From positions 310,001-374,000 of the forward strand of contig JALJCO010009027.1 of assembly GCA_023101725.1 (NCBI GenBank): a stretch of DNA of 64,000 nt. Direction: 5' to 3'. Position 1 is the first letter of the stretch; every line of letters begins with the position of its first letter. The stretch comes from Atherinomorus stipes (Eukaryota > Chordata > Actinopteri > Atheriniformes > Atherinidae). The notes beneath the pieces are model-generated. The model was given only the letters and a program-made list of their open reading frames with translations, was not told the DNA's origin and did not search any database. The position numbers and the translations under genes are program-made. Shown one piece after another: positions 36,465-48,519 of the stretch.

Positions 36465-37156
36465 TAGGTGTGAGGAAAAGTATCAATACATTGAAGCATC
36501 GCAATATTTTCATATGCCAATATTATATCGATATTTAAAAACCTGGTATTGATTTATTTTACTAACAAAATCTCGTGAGATTTCGCAGCAGAACTGGTAA
36601 AATAGATCAATACCACATTTTTAAAGACACACAACGGAACTTTCAGCAGTTTTCTCAGTGACGCGCCCCCTATCGGCGGCTAAACTAGCATCCATCTTGT
36701 TCGTACCTGTACTGTAAGCTCACTCCAGCCAGTAAAAGACAGTCTTATCGTGACTCTTGTTCTGTCCCTTCCTCTGTTTCTTTTCCTCTCTTCCTCCGGT
36801 GATGTTTCCATGCGTTTCTTTACCGAATTCGACATGATGCGCATTCAAAACAGCCGCGACGTTGATACCTGGTTTACATCCGGTTGCTAGTGAGTGACGC
36901 GGCGCTGCAACCAATAGTTGGCTGCAACGTCACGGTCGCGTCCCGGATGGGAATCTTACATAGTGCTGTTTCTGAGTCCCGGGACGGCTCTGGGCACTGA
37001 CAGCTCGAAAATGCGCTTAATAAATGTTGGTGTGACATCAAAACGAGTCAGAAACACAGATTTTTAAGGTCTAAAAGTTACGTTGTGTGTCTTTAAGTAT
37101 TAATATGATATTGACATATGAAAATATTGCGATATTTCAGTGTATTGATATTTTTT
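36465..37156. mobile_element. Middle element with 11-bp target-site duplication
   Basis: Its inverted arms share TATCGCAATATTTTCATATG-like text (left 36489-36510 region; right 37110-37150 in reverse complement). It is flanked on both sides by the same 11 bases, ACAGACAAAAG, at 36454-36464 and 37157-37167. Those direct repeats are good evidence of insertion into the outer element. Confidence 0.75.
36621..37096. mobile_element. Innermost MITE, TTAAAGACACACAACG ends
   Basis: It begins TTAAAGACACACAACGGAAC and ends TTACGTTGTGTGTCTTTAA, inverted termini of about 20 bp. At 476 bp it is GC-richer than its host element, and it interrupts the middle element's interior. No coding capacity. Confidence 0.75.
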
Positions 37157-37386
37157 ACAGACAAAAGCAAAAATGGATTCATACACTGGTGTAGCTCCCA
37201 TATTAGTTTATTTACCAAGCACTTTTTGGGCTCTGCCCTTCTTTAGACTTCAGATTTTTCTATATTTTTTCCCCCACCCCTAACAAAAAAAGTACTAGTA
37301 TCAGTACTGCATAGATATTGATGCAAAATTCCATAAACTAATAGAATCGTATCGACAGGGAAAACTTTGGTATCACCCATTCCTAG

Positions 37387-39569
37387 AGGGAACCAAGAGA
37401 ACTTGTGCGCTTTTAATGCACTTTGATGAGACTTGTGTTGGTACCGTGATGCGTGCAGCATCATGTTTTCTATCGTCTTTAATGCACATTTTTAACAAAC
37501 GCAAATGGAGGAGATTTATGGAAACACCAAAGCTTCAAAAGTGGTGGAAATACTAGAAGAAAGTCAGCTTTTCCACCTCACTTTGATCCAAAATCTAGTG
37601 TTGTACCTCTTGTGTTTGCTTTCAACATTTAAGTTTCCACGCGGTTGAAACAAGCAGACGAAACACCTGACTTCCGACCTCCTTTTCATTTTGCAGAGAC
37701 GGTCATTCCAGCGTGGATTAGATAAGGGTGAAGACAAAGTGGAGCCTGATTGGAAAGTCGCTGTAGCAGCCAGCAGTGTAATCCATCCACACATTCCTTC
37801 CAGAGAATGCCAAACAGCTCGCTGAAAATGAGCTGCCGACCTGACTCCATTAGATCTCCGCTGTGTCTCTCCTGCTTTCTGTCTCTCAAACACACACACA
37901 CTAACACACACTCTGTCTGCGCCTGCCACCAGCTTCATTAGCAATAAGAAATGTCCTGCTCATTAAGGCGAAGCAGTTAGCCGCTAATTGAGAAGCTCTT
38001 TGCATCGAAGACAAACTTGCTTTCTCATGATTCTCCTGTAGTGTGTGTGTGTTTGCATTTTGACCAGTTTGTGCATCTGGATTTCCACCTCTGGCTCATA
38101 TTCCTGAGGTGATTTTTCACTTTAAAGCTGCAGCCTAAAGACGTGAGGAAAAAACAAGCGAAAGAAAATAAGGTTTTGATGCAGGGCTCCTTTTTTTATA
38201 GGAAAAAGTCTCCTGTGAAAACATCTGACACATTATTTCTTGCGTAATTGTTTATTTATTGTTTTCTTTAGTTGGCTTAGACAGTTTAGAGCTTCTTTCT
38301 GGAGTTTGGTGTCATCCGATACAGCGAGAAAAGGCTTAATGGGGAGTTTTACCTTCTCATTTCAACGTTCCTTCCCCTTCATTATCCCTCCTTTCTAGAC
38401 ATAACAGTCAAACTGCCACAACTACGCTCCACCGTCACCAAAACACCAGTTACCAACTGCCTGCCCTTCTCACTCCGCAGCTTGACTTTCCATCCCTCCG
38501 TCTGTGTTTCTCTCCGCCACACTCTTCCGTCTCGTCTTTCCATTCTGTCATTCCTCACCCCCGATTCTTTGCAGTCCAGAGATAATCTCTATGATAGGGA
38601 GGAAATGAGAATCAACACACAAACACACTCAGTTTGCAGTCGCTTTTTGGCAAATTGCTTCATTAAAACTTTTGATTGAGATGAAGTAGATAAAAATATA
38701 AATATGCATCTGAATTTGATGTATTATTCAAATGATTTTCCACTTTTTATGCAGGCTTTGTAAACACTAGTTCAAACTTTGTCCTGCAGGGAGCAGGAAA
38801 CTTGTTTCCTCAGTGCACTCCAGTGACCTCTTGCCCAATTTAAAGTACACATTCCCTGGCACAGCCTTGCACTGGTGGCTCACCTTGATCTTTCCCTTAC
38901 AAATGGGGATAGAAATGCTGACTATCCAGCCCTGGATCACTAAATAAACCTCACGCATGCAGTTCTGTCTCTTGTACAAGCTCACATCATGGATTTCCCC
39001 TGTAAACAGCAAAGATATGTGACCTCCCCCTCTCTGACCACCCTCTGAGAGTGTGTTTTCCTAACATGCCTTATCTCAGCCCACCCCACTTCAGAGGGAA
39101 GCTGAGCTGGGGATTCCCTGTGAGTTTTTGCTCAATTCCCAGCCAGCATACACACCCTCACCAGTTTTCATGCTTTATTGTGGAATAGAGTCCCCATTGT
39201 GGCGTGAGGACGCCTGAACTCAAAGGTGAGGGTCCGGCCACACGAATGCCCGCGGCTGCTTTGGCTTGACTCACGAAGGACACGCACACTTGAATGGCGG
39301 AGGCGCCACAGAGGGATGAAGGCCTGTGGGTGTCCGTGAGGACAAGTCACATCCTCTTCCTCCTCTTTGAGCAAAGAGAGCAGCAGCTCTGTGTGTGCAG
39401 ACGAGAGAGATGTGAGAAGTTGCTGCTTTGTCTGTCAACAGGGAAGCAGGAGATGTAACATCTGCTGCTTCAGAGTTGCGTAATCTGTGTATTGATATGA
39501 ATTTAAACAAACATGAGGGGATTTTGTTTATCGTGTTTTAAAATAGCAGCCGACACCCTCCTTCTGTTC
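37387..39569. other. Intergenic, nothing recognised
   Basis: Includes short CA-rich runs (37890-37915). The block at 37930-38010 (AGCTTCATTAGCAATAAG, AGTTAGCCGCTAATTGAG) is balanced in composition and could be conserved; not testable here. No gene supported. Confidence 0.35.
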
Positions 39570-39760
39570 TATTGTTTGATGGAATTTCGGTCCAATCTTT
39601 GCTTCAGCTCATTGATGTTTGCAGGACTTTGCTCTTTTAAGGTCCCACCACAGTATTTCTGTCAGGTCTGGACTTTAACTGGACCACTAAAACACATTTA
39701 TTCTTTGTTTTCAGACATTTTGTTGTACATTTAATGGTGTGTTGGGGATTGGTTTAGCAA
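39570..39760 (-). mobile_element. DNA-transposon remnant
   Basis: The phrase TCAGGTCTGGACTTTAACTG followed by GACCACTAAAACACATTTAT matches a motif I know from a widespread fish Tc1-type repeat. Only about 190 bp is present and its ends are not defined. Confidence 0.45.
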
Positions 39761-40080
39761 TTTCAACTGGCCTGATATTTACACTATGATGCTTTGACAG
39801 GATGTCATGGTCGACGCAATAAGTGCAAGGTGTTCAAGACAAGTCATGTAAAACAAGCTTAGATCGTCATTCTTCCACTGTGTGCGACAGCTGGTGTGAG
39901 GTGTGTGGTTTCTGCTTAACAAGCAAGGGGAGGAGTTAAAGGAAGGGTGAGAGATCCTAGAAAAACAGTTTGAGCAAGCTACATTTTGAAATATGCAACT
40001 CAAAAGTCCAAACCCTTTTTCTCAGGCTCTCCCCGAAGCCTTGGCTCCAGAGCACAGGGACAGGGGGAGGGACAAATGGT

Positions 40081-40712
40081 AGGGATGGGCAATCCCAAAA
40101 TTTTTCATGTCAGATACCAGTAGTTTATGGCACTTTTTCAGTAATACCGATATCGATACTTTTTGTCCTTTAAAAGAAAATCATATGATTGTACATTTTG
40201 CATTAATATCTTAAATGGAAGAGCAATATTAGATACAAGTAAAACCTGAGAACAGAATACTGGAAAGAAACGCTTTTAAAACAATAATAAATTATACTAA
40301 AAATAAAATTAAACAAAAACAGATTAAAAACATCTTTCAATTATCAAATAACATAATATATACTAACGAAAATAATCAAATTTATTAAGTGGAAAATGGT
40401 GAAATACAAAATGTAATAGTAATATTACAAATTTACCAACACATAATGTCCAATAATGTGCATTAAACCACTGAAAGACAACAAAACATCATCATCATCA
40501 TCACTAACAGTAGCAGCATCACCATCATGTGACACAGAAGCTAGAATCTGGCTGCTTTCATCATTTTATTGCCTAAAACTCTCAGAAGTAGAAACAAATT
40601 GCATGTTTTGTATCTGTACAGTGGTATAGCGATACTCAGAAAAGTATTGATTCCGATATTTTGTCTGGCTGGTATCGAAGTATCAACTCCAAGGTATCGA
40701 TATGCCTATCCC
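40081..40712. mobile_element. Second copy of the 35.9-kb outer-element family
   Basis: The left end is AGGGATGGGCAATCCC and the right end GGTATCGATATGCCTATCCC, inverted. 40560-40712 is the reverse complement of 35916-36070, for example CTCTCAGAAGTAGAAAC against CACTTCTGAGAG. It is uninterrupted, so it shows what the outer element looked like before insertion. Confidence 0.75.
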
Positions 40713-41508
40713 AAACAAATGGCAGTCGAGTTTGATAAGAATGTCATCATTTAATATTTTAGAACAGGGTGGTAAAATGATTGGATGGTGTTTTTTCAGT
40801 TTGTTCCACAGGTGACTAAATTTGGTTTATTTTTGTGTTTCATTTTAATTTTTTTTTTATTTAATTAATCAGCTGCATTTGGGTTGTGAAGGGGATTTTC
40901 AGCAATAAAGTAGAAAATGCTCCTGGAAAACATCTTCTATCCCACCTTTAAGCTGGGATTCAGGGAGCTGCAGACTGATTCAATCCCCCTGTCTGTCTTT
41001 ATCTGCACTGGTATGCTGAGGCCTTCAAGCCTGGAAGCCAGTCACTATATCACGGTATAACAGTGCCATATCACGGCTCCAGATTAACTCACCAACAAAA
41101 TGTTTAGGTCCACCACAATTTTTCCAGCATTGCTATCAGCAGCTAATTTTAAAACAGTTTAAGGATTTTCTTTCAGTCATTTTACATACATATTGACAAC
41201 TATTACAATTTTTGTACACAATGACGAGGTCTAGAAAACTGTTTTTCATGCTGTCAAGTTACAAACAAAACATTTTGAAAATAAACTAAAAGTGCAGCTT
41301 CACCGGACTTATTCAAACTTTAAAATTATTTCAGCCTCTTATTTCAAACTTTAAAATAAGAGGCTGTGAGGATTCTGGCAAATTGTTTATTATAAATAAA
41401 CAGCGCCTCTCATATTAGTTGTTTTATGAAACACAATGTTTATTTTCTACAGATTTTCTCCAGGACAGCCTCCGCAGCTCATCAGTTGGCATGTATACTG
41501 TATACATA
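40713..41508. other. Intergenic, AT-rich
   Basis: No gene. The words around 41300-41360 (TTTCAAACTTTAAAAT and its inverse) form a small local inverted repeat. Nothing else recognised. Confidence 0.35.
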
Positions 41509-42013
41509 CAGTCGTCCTCAAAATTATTCATACCCTCAAATTAAAGAAGGAAAAAAATCAGTTGTCAGTGAAATAAGTTGAAATTAACAAAAGTAATAAT
41601 AAAAAAAATTCTATGAAAATCATGATATTGATTTTGAATTGTGGTTTGAAAGAAATATGAAAAAAAACCACACAAAAATTAAAAAGAGTAAACAAGCATG
41701 ATAAGGCTCCGTAGCTTTGACTTTATTGAGCAACACTTTGAGGCAATCACTGCAATCAGGATTTTTCTGTAATGTTCAAAAAGACTTTTACACTTGTTAA
41801 CAGGTATTTTGGTCCACTGTTCACTGTTTTTTTTTTTTTTTTTTTTTTAGATCATTTTCATCAACAGTTGTAAAACATTTTATATCACTAAATTATAATT
41901 TTGTAAATTTTTATTTATTATTAGTTTCTTTAGTTTCTTGTTATTTGAAATACGATTGTGAATTTAGCCCTTTCTTTAATTGGAGGGTATGAATAATTTT
42001 GAGGACAATTCTA
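41509..42013. mobile_element. 'AAATTATTCATACC' element, copy 2
   Basis: It begins CAGTCGTCCTCAAAATTATT and ends AATTTTGAGGACAATTCTA, inverted termini that also share CATACCCTC / GAGGGTATG. It carries a T run at 41828-41849. It is the reverse complement of much of 18575-19062. No coding capacity is preserved. Confidence 0.75.
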
Positions 42014-42232
42014 CATATGTACATATACAAATCAATCATTTCTTTTTTTTTTTTAATAACTTACACTGAATACAAAAACAAAGACAAGTAGTGAATGTAA
42101 TGAAGAGATGGTCAGGGTGTATTTACAGTTGGCTATCTAATGTTAACGTGTAGAGACTGACTGATAATTACAACAATTTTGAATGTTAAAAACGAATTCT
42201 AGACGTGTCTCACAATAAAGGTGCTATCACAT

Positions 42233-42920
42233 TGTTACGGCCGGCTGTATATTTACCCCTTTTGTCTTTCATTTTCATGCAACTCATCCTGTTTCAACTC
42301 ATCCTGATTGGCCTGGCATCACACCACCATCATCTCCTCCTTATTCACCAATCAGTCACACCTGGAGCTGCTAGCTGGTAGCTACAGAACAGCCCAGCAG
42401 ATCCTCAATCACTGGCAGCTGTTGTCCTTAGTTTGTTCATTTGTGGTTTTTTGGTGACTTTCGTTTGTCTTAGTTTGGTCTTCTTTAGTTTTGATTTCCA
42501 GGTGTTCTTGTTGGTTAATGGTTTTTGTTTGTAGTTTAGGTTTTAAGTTGTCTTTGTTTGTAATTTACACTGGTAGTTTGGAGTTGGGATAGCTAGGCCT
42601 TTTGTTATAGTTGGGTTTTGGTTACAGTTGTTTAGGTTATTGGTGCTGCTTGTTCCTTTTTTGGTTCTTAATTTGTAGCTTAGGTTTGTGTTTGTTTCCC
42701 CCTTTTGGCTCTTCTTTAGTTCAGGCTTTGTCTGTCTTTTGATTCCATCTATTTGAGCAGCATCTCTAACCCCATCCCTTTTTCAGTTTACAGTTTGTGC
42801 CACTGTTTTTGTTTGCCTTAATTCACCTTCATGAACAAAAAAAACATCTTACTCCATCATTCCACCTGAAACCAGCCTTTTTGTCACGTCTCTAATCCCT
42901 AGCAGAGCTGGTACGTAACA
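42233..42920. mobile_element. Candidate solo LTR
   Basis: The unit begins TGTTACGGCCGGCTG and ends GGTACGTAACA, giving TG...CA ends with short inverted termini as in an LTR. It is about 690 bp, T/G-rich internally with TTTGTTTGTAGTTTAGG-like words, and has no coding frame. A target duplication is not clear (CACAT left, ATATT right), so the call is provisional. An alternative is an unclassified DNA element. Confidence 0.4.
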
Positions 42921-44952
42921 ATATTGTATCATATTGTAGAATAATGCACTCCAAATGATGGAAATGGCCTCATAGCTACATGTTTTATTTTTTTTTCCAA
43001 CCAACATCTGATATGTCGATATTGTTGAACTCTGGATTTCTCATATCAATTTCAACCGATACATGCAGGCAGCTGTGAGGCTTCTCATATTTTGATTGAT
43101 ATTATTTCCAATATTTTAATGGAAAATATCGGCCGATAATAATGGTAGACTGATAATATTGGAGGTCTTCTTGGATTGAATTACCAGCAGCAGTTTCTTT
43201 TCCATGATCATTGCTGATGTCTTTCCTCCGTGGTAAATCTGAACAACTTTCTTCTCCACATTACTATTCTAAAGTCTTACACCCAGCGAAGAGTCCTGGA
43301 GTGATTTGTGGGAGTACAGAAGCAGCTGGAGGACATTCACATCTATAAACATAAGGTTTGAAAAGTATTTCTCAGTGCTTTATGATAACTTCGAACTGAA
43401 TTGTTCTGTAAAAGAGTATTTTTAAATGTTCAGCCTCTGGCAGATGCTCAAACTACAATGACAGTTACTCTCAACATGGGCTGGATTTTCTTGTTTTTAG
43501 CATCTAAATGATAAAAAGTTCACATCAGATCACTGTGGCAGCGGTTGAGAGTCACTTTGATAAGACTTCACTGCTGTCAACACTTCCTCATTGCTTGCGG
43601 CTGCTGCATTCACTTTCAGACAAACCACTTGTCAGGCAAAACACTGATATCTGATGAATCTGCAAAACCACAGATTAGGTTCAGTGTCGTTGGGTGTCGA
43701 GTCAGTGGAAGGTTACGGTTTATTTTTTTTGGGGGGGGGGGGAGCATTTTTTTTCCCGCTTATTTTTGTTTTGACACCAACATCAAATTTCTCACTTTAA
43801 CACAGTTGGGCGTCTTTGTGGGAACGTTCCTCATACCTTTTGATTTTTCAGTAAAACTGATGTTTTTACTCTTTCTGTCTTTACTAGTCTCACATATCTC
43901 ACAGGAATGCTGCTTTGTTGCAACTCAAGAAGTCTTAATTGGCCGTTGGAAACGTCAGTAAAAGCTAATGTTACAGCGCATGCAATAATCTGTCAGCTTC
44001 CACTGTAGCGGGATTGTTTAGAGAAGTTTTAATTGCTTCTTGGCAATAGGGTTGAATACGTATGCATTCCCAGCATCTGGCAGCCACTACTTCAACTTTC
44101 ACGCTGCAGTCAGTGATTAAATCTTTATTCTGAGCTGATATTTGGAACTTGTTGGTTCCCATGAAAAGGTAAAAGATGGCCTGATTTCCAAAAGCAGGAG
44201 TTGGAGATCATGCATCCCCTTTGTAAAAGCTAGATAAAAGAAGATTTAGAATATTCAGTTTCAAAATCACAACTAAAGATGGCTACTAATACTACTGTGC
44301 ATTCAATAACAAATGAGAAGTTGGAATATCTGACTTCTAACTGGAAAAAAGTCAAAGAAAACAAATTGATTCATTGATCTGGTTAAATTCAAAACAGCTC
44401 AAATAATGTACAAAGCCAGGAATAATTTACTGCCAAGAAACATCCTGAGGAGATTCACTGAAAGAGAAGTGTGTATATACACTGTAAAAAAAAATATCTG
44501 GGCTCTAGTTGATATAAAGAACTTATTTACATTGATCCAACTTAATTATTTTGGTTTGGTGATTAAATCTAACGTTTCTGAATCACACTCTTTAGTCCAA
44601 AATAAGTTTTTACTTTCACTCAAACTCAGTGTGTAAACAACAAAGAGGGCGGAGCTATTTTAAAAACTCAACATATCCAGACCACAAAAGCTCATGGGAA
44701 ATACAAATTCAACAGGAATTTAACCTTTTATGATTGTTATCCTATTATGTGCTGTACTGACTTTGTTATGTTGACATTCAGAGGAAGTTGTTGAGAAATT
44801 CTGTTCAGTTTGGACGTTAAAGTTGCACCGTAAGTATGAAGGACAGTACAAGGAGATAAAGTCCCAATCCATTTGTAATTCTTCTGTTGTGCGTGGCTCA
44901 AAACCGACATGATATAGATACTGTTAATGTTGTTCAGTCACAGACTCATTCA
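42921..44952. other. Intergenic with 'GGCCGATA' fragment and G run
   Basis: 43000-43160 carries ATCGGCCGATAATAATGG and related words, another fragment of the family at 17465-19200. There is a G homopolymer at 43731-43742. 44480-44500 has CACTGTAAAAAAAAATATC, a possible MITE end. No gene supported. Confidence 0.4.
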
Positions 44953-45610
44953 TTAAAGGTAGAGTCTGACGTCCCCCCCACCGTTTCTGTTTGCAAACAA
45001 CAGTATTCAAACTGAGCCCCTCCCTCTCAGGCTAATGGCCGCCTCGTTCTTCGGCCTATTCATCTTCAAGCCTCTCCTTCAGAGATCAAAAGCGGGTAAA
45101 CCCACACAGATAAACCCTGGTTTTCCAACGTGCACTATCTAAAGCTCTTACCTTTTCTTCGGTTCATCCACCGTTTTTCTTTCTTTTTTTTTCTTTGAGG
45201 GTTCAAGTGACTGGCCTCTGATCCAATCATGAGCTTATTCCCACACAGTGTCATGCCCTTAGCTCTGTCATTGGCTGGAGATATAAACAGAAACCTCCAC
45301 CCAGAAATGTCCCGACCGTAACAAAACAAAACAAAAGAGCGAATTACAGATGGGGAGAGGGAGTTGCATTCAGACTCACAACGGCACACAGGTAAAGGCC
45401 CAAAGGTGCAGTTTGAGATGGATTTCACTTGCACAACTCTAACGTTTATTTTCAAGTTCAATTTATTTATAGAGCACACTAACAACATCCTTTTGGAGCC
45501 CGAGGTGCTGTACAACTCAACTTAATGGCAGGTTACTTAAAATAAGTCATAAAAATAATATAAAAACTGACAAAGAGATCAGGGGGGAAAACTTCGAACT
45601 CTACCTTTAA
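44953..45610. mobile_element. MITE family with GGTAGAGTC ends, copy 1
   Basis: It begins TTAAAGGTAGAGTCTGACGT and ends TTCGAACTCTACCTTTAA. It is inverted relative to 48520-49417, with which it shares interior text such as CATTGGCTGG and its complement. A fragment resembling a LINE tail (45444-45575, TTCAATTTATTTATAGAGCA) lies near its right end. Confidence 0.7.
45444..45575 (-). mobile_element. LINE 3' tail fragment inside MITE
   Basis: TCAAGTTCAATTTATTTATA and GAGCCCGAGGTGCTGTACAA look like a non-LTR 3' end in reverse orientation. The 49-kb copy of the host MITE lacks it, consistent with insertion. Confidence 0.45.
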
Positions 45611-45689
45611 GTATCACTTAGGCTTGGTACTAAATATAATATATTTATATAACACTAAATATAATATATTTAGTTAGATAAGAGTAAAA

Positions 45690-46115
45690 TTTTACTTCGT
45701 CCTGAATCAGAAATTTAACTTGAGAAAAATTGGGAAAAAAAAGATAAGCACATTACAGAATTACAACAATTCAATTATTTTATTCCAAGATGAAAAATGA
45801 AGTTTTGACAAAGCAAAAAAAAAGTTTTTTATGAATTACATTTTTACTTTGAATAAAACTAATTAATTACAGCAATTCTTTTTTAGTTTATTCCAAGACG
45901 AAAAATTAAGTTGTAACAAAATTTTTTAAAAATTCTTTGTTATGAATTATATTTTTACTTTGTATCAATGCAATTTCTTTGTTTTAAGGTAAAAGACATA
46001 TTTCCAGGAAATCAAAATTTATGGTTTCAACTAAATTATAAATTTAGTTTGGGAAAAAACAATATATTTAGTTTTAACAGATTACAGCAATTTTTTAAAG
46101 TTGATCTAAAGTATA
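45690..46115. repeat. AT-rich tandem repeat, period about 105-110 bp
   Basis: At least two and a half diverged copies of a unit beginning ATTACAACAATTC / ATTACAGCAATTC and containing TTATTCCAAGA(T/C)GAAAAAT and ATGAATTA(C/T)ATTTTTACTT. A partial third copy begins near 46080. Confidence 0.6.
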
Positions 46116-46125
46116 ATTTTTTTCA

Positions 46126-46181
<56 letters not shown>
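46126..46181. repeat. (TG)n(TA)n compound microsatellite
   Basis: TG dinucleotides at 46126-46142, then about nineteen TA dinucleotides at 46143-46181. Likely polymorphic; open frames through it are not genes. Confidence 0.95.
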
Positions 46182-46185
<4 letters not shown>

Positions 46186-48275
46186 GTATACGGTATGTAT
46201 CTGTATTGTTGTGTAAAACGTGACGTGTAGAAAGGGGTAGGAATTCCTAAAAGGTTTATACTTCTTCCCACTCCTTTGTCAAACTTAATGTTATGATTCA
46301 TTATGAATCAGTATCATTTTTCTTTAGCGTCTGTTAAATTCTTATTTTTTTTTCTTGATGTATTTTTCTTTTTTTTCTTGTTCATTTGTTCAAAATAAAT
46401 TTTCATTCATTTATTAATTCATTAAAGGTAAGATTTCAAACCACAGATATTGAGAATCTGCTGCCTGAGAGGCAGTGAAGGCAGCATGATGGAGGCTGGA
46501 TAATTCTACTCTGATGCAACATTGCCTGAAAATCTCTGTGTAATACTCAACAAATGACACATTTGCAGATCTCCATGAGGCAAAAATAAAGTAAAAACAT
46601 TTTGTCACTTGGATCTTTGCAAAACCTGCTGCAATATAATGAATTTTTACTCCATTTTCAGAGTTATGCAGTGTAAGGGCACGTTTTTAAGTTTTTTTTA
46701 AGAACAAGCCGTGGATTTAACAAGCTCATTAAGGCTTTGGTTTAAAAAAAAACTTCAGTCTCTAAAGATGCTCAGACTTCGAATCTATTCATCTTCCTCA
46801 CTTTATTGTAACTTTCCCTCAGTAAGAAGGATTTTGTCCAGGGGTGCTGAAATCTCCGCATGCCACTGTTTATAGCTTGAGTGCTTAAACAGCATGTGAC
46901 AACTAAATATGTGCTGCAAGTGTTTCAATCTCCAGCAGCATCCCGGTCCTCCTCCTCACTCTGGAGAGGCATATTGATGCGGAGTGAGGAGGTTAAGCCG
47001 TGGGTTTAGTGTCCGGGCGGCCGTGACATTCTGCCTCGTCGGCCTGTAATTGACTCATCGTGTGTGTATCAGTTAAACCTCGGCTCACCTGCTCTGAGGG
47101 TGTCGAGGGGGTTGTGATTGACAAGCTACTCTAATGCCCCGGCTCTGCAGTCCGGAGCGTGCTGGGTATTTCTTCCGTTCTGTTCTGTTTTTTCTGGCAG
47201 GTTTGCCAACATTTGATTATTTTCTCTCCCCTCCTTTCAGTGCTGCTTTTGGCATTTCTCACACTTATTTTGTCTTCATCCGTCTGCCACATGTTTCTGA
47301 GCCTGTTTGCTTGTCAGTCTCTTGTCTCTTCCACTACCTTTCTCTGGTTTCATCATCCTCAGGTCCTCATTGCTCCTCTCGGATCCACGGTGTCAGGTCA
47401 TGTTAGTTGACTGTAGCGGTGTTAAAGTTACACCGCTCTGCAGAGACCAGCTGGAGGGGGGGTCTTAGTTTCTCTGGAAAGTTTGCTGCTCATGCTACAG
47501 GCATGCCGTTATGCCTTTGGCTCGGTTTCAGCTGTCTACTCCTGTATATGTACACACACATGCACCCACTTACTCTCCACTTCTTTCTCACACACCCACA
47601 CGGACCATATGTTGAGCCCCCCCCCCCACCAGTGACCGGACCCCGGTACGGGAGCATTATCTATTTAAGGCCACTAACTCTGTGGATTAGATCAAGATTC
47701 AGCCCCATAATGGCTAGTCTGGCACAGCACCCTGCTTCAATTATGGCCCCAACGTGTCACACACACTCTCCCCTGTCAAAATAATCTGATCTTACTCACA
47801 CCCAGATGTGATCATCATATTAAATGGCTACACACACACTTTTTTTTTTTTTTTTTTTTTGAAATCTCTCACTGTAATTGTATTTTTACAGTTTTCACTT
47901 TTTCCTTCCAAAGTGGGATTTACGTCACTCGGAAAAATCTATCCGCGCTCCTATAAGATGACTGCTGGCAACGTAAAGCATATTACAGGCCATTATTGAT
48001 ATTATGGCACATGAACACTTTTTATTTAAAAGAAGGAATAGTTTAGAGAATATTTATTCATGTTTTATTGAAGTTCCCGTAAATGTTAGTGAGACTGATT
48101 CTGTGATGCAGAAACCAGATGCATTCATGCTGTATAAGCAAAAAAAAAAGTCTGTATTTATAACACTGTATATAAAAGGGAAATGACTTCATGTCATGTA
48201 TAATTTTTCTTCTGCAGTGATCTGAGGAGCAAATCAATCAGATGAAGAGGAGGACACATAAACGGTGTAAGTTTG
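46182..48275. other. Intergenic, nothing recognised
   Basis: T run at 47841-47860 and C run at 47620-47627. 47635-47765 is a balanced block that may be conserved. No gene supported. Confidence 0.35.
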
Positions 48276-48333
48276 GACACATTTTCCCATCAGATTTAAA
48301 AAGGGAAGTCTGTCCAAACTTGGTACTGTACAT
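48276..48333. mobile_element. Tiny internally deleted Tc1-like remnant
   Basis: AGTTTGGACACATTTTCCC and GTCTGTCCAAACTTGG are inverted ends only about 20 bp apart. They resemble the termini of a fish Tc1-type element (TGTCCAAACTT), so nearly all of the interior has been lost. Confidence 0.5.
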
Positions 48334-48519
48334 GGACCGACCAGAATTTTATTGGTGGTGGCCCCTCTCTCTAACATTGCTGTGATAGCTGTTCATTTAA
48401 GAGACACGAGAGATAAAACATTTTCCCATTAATAAAGTGGTTCACCAAGTGGAACCATTTGCTAGAAGGTCATGTTGTTGAATTGTTTACCTTAAATGCA
48501 CTTATCACTATCAGTACCC

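Larger units (their letters stand above)
35916..37386. mobile_element. Outer element of a three-deep nested transposon
   Basis: The left end is GAGGGATGGATATATCAATA and the right end TTTGGTATCACCCATTCCT, rough inverted counterparts. The left 150 bp is the reverse complement of 40560-40712, proving a dispersed family. The interior is interrupted by a second element (36465-37156), itself interrupted by a third (36621-37096). Confidence 0.75.
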
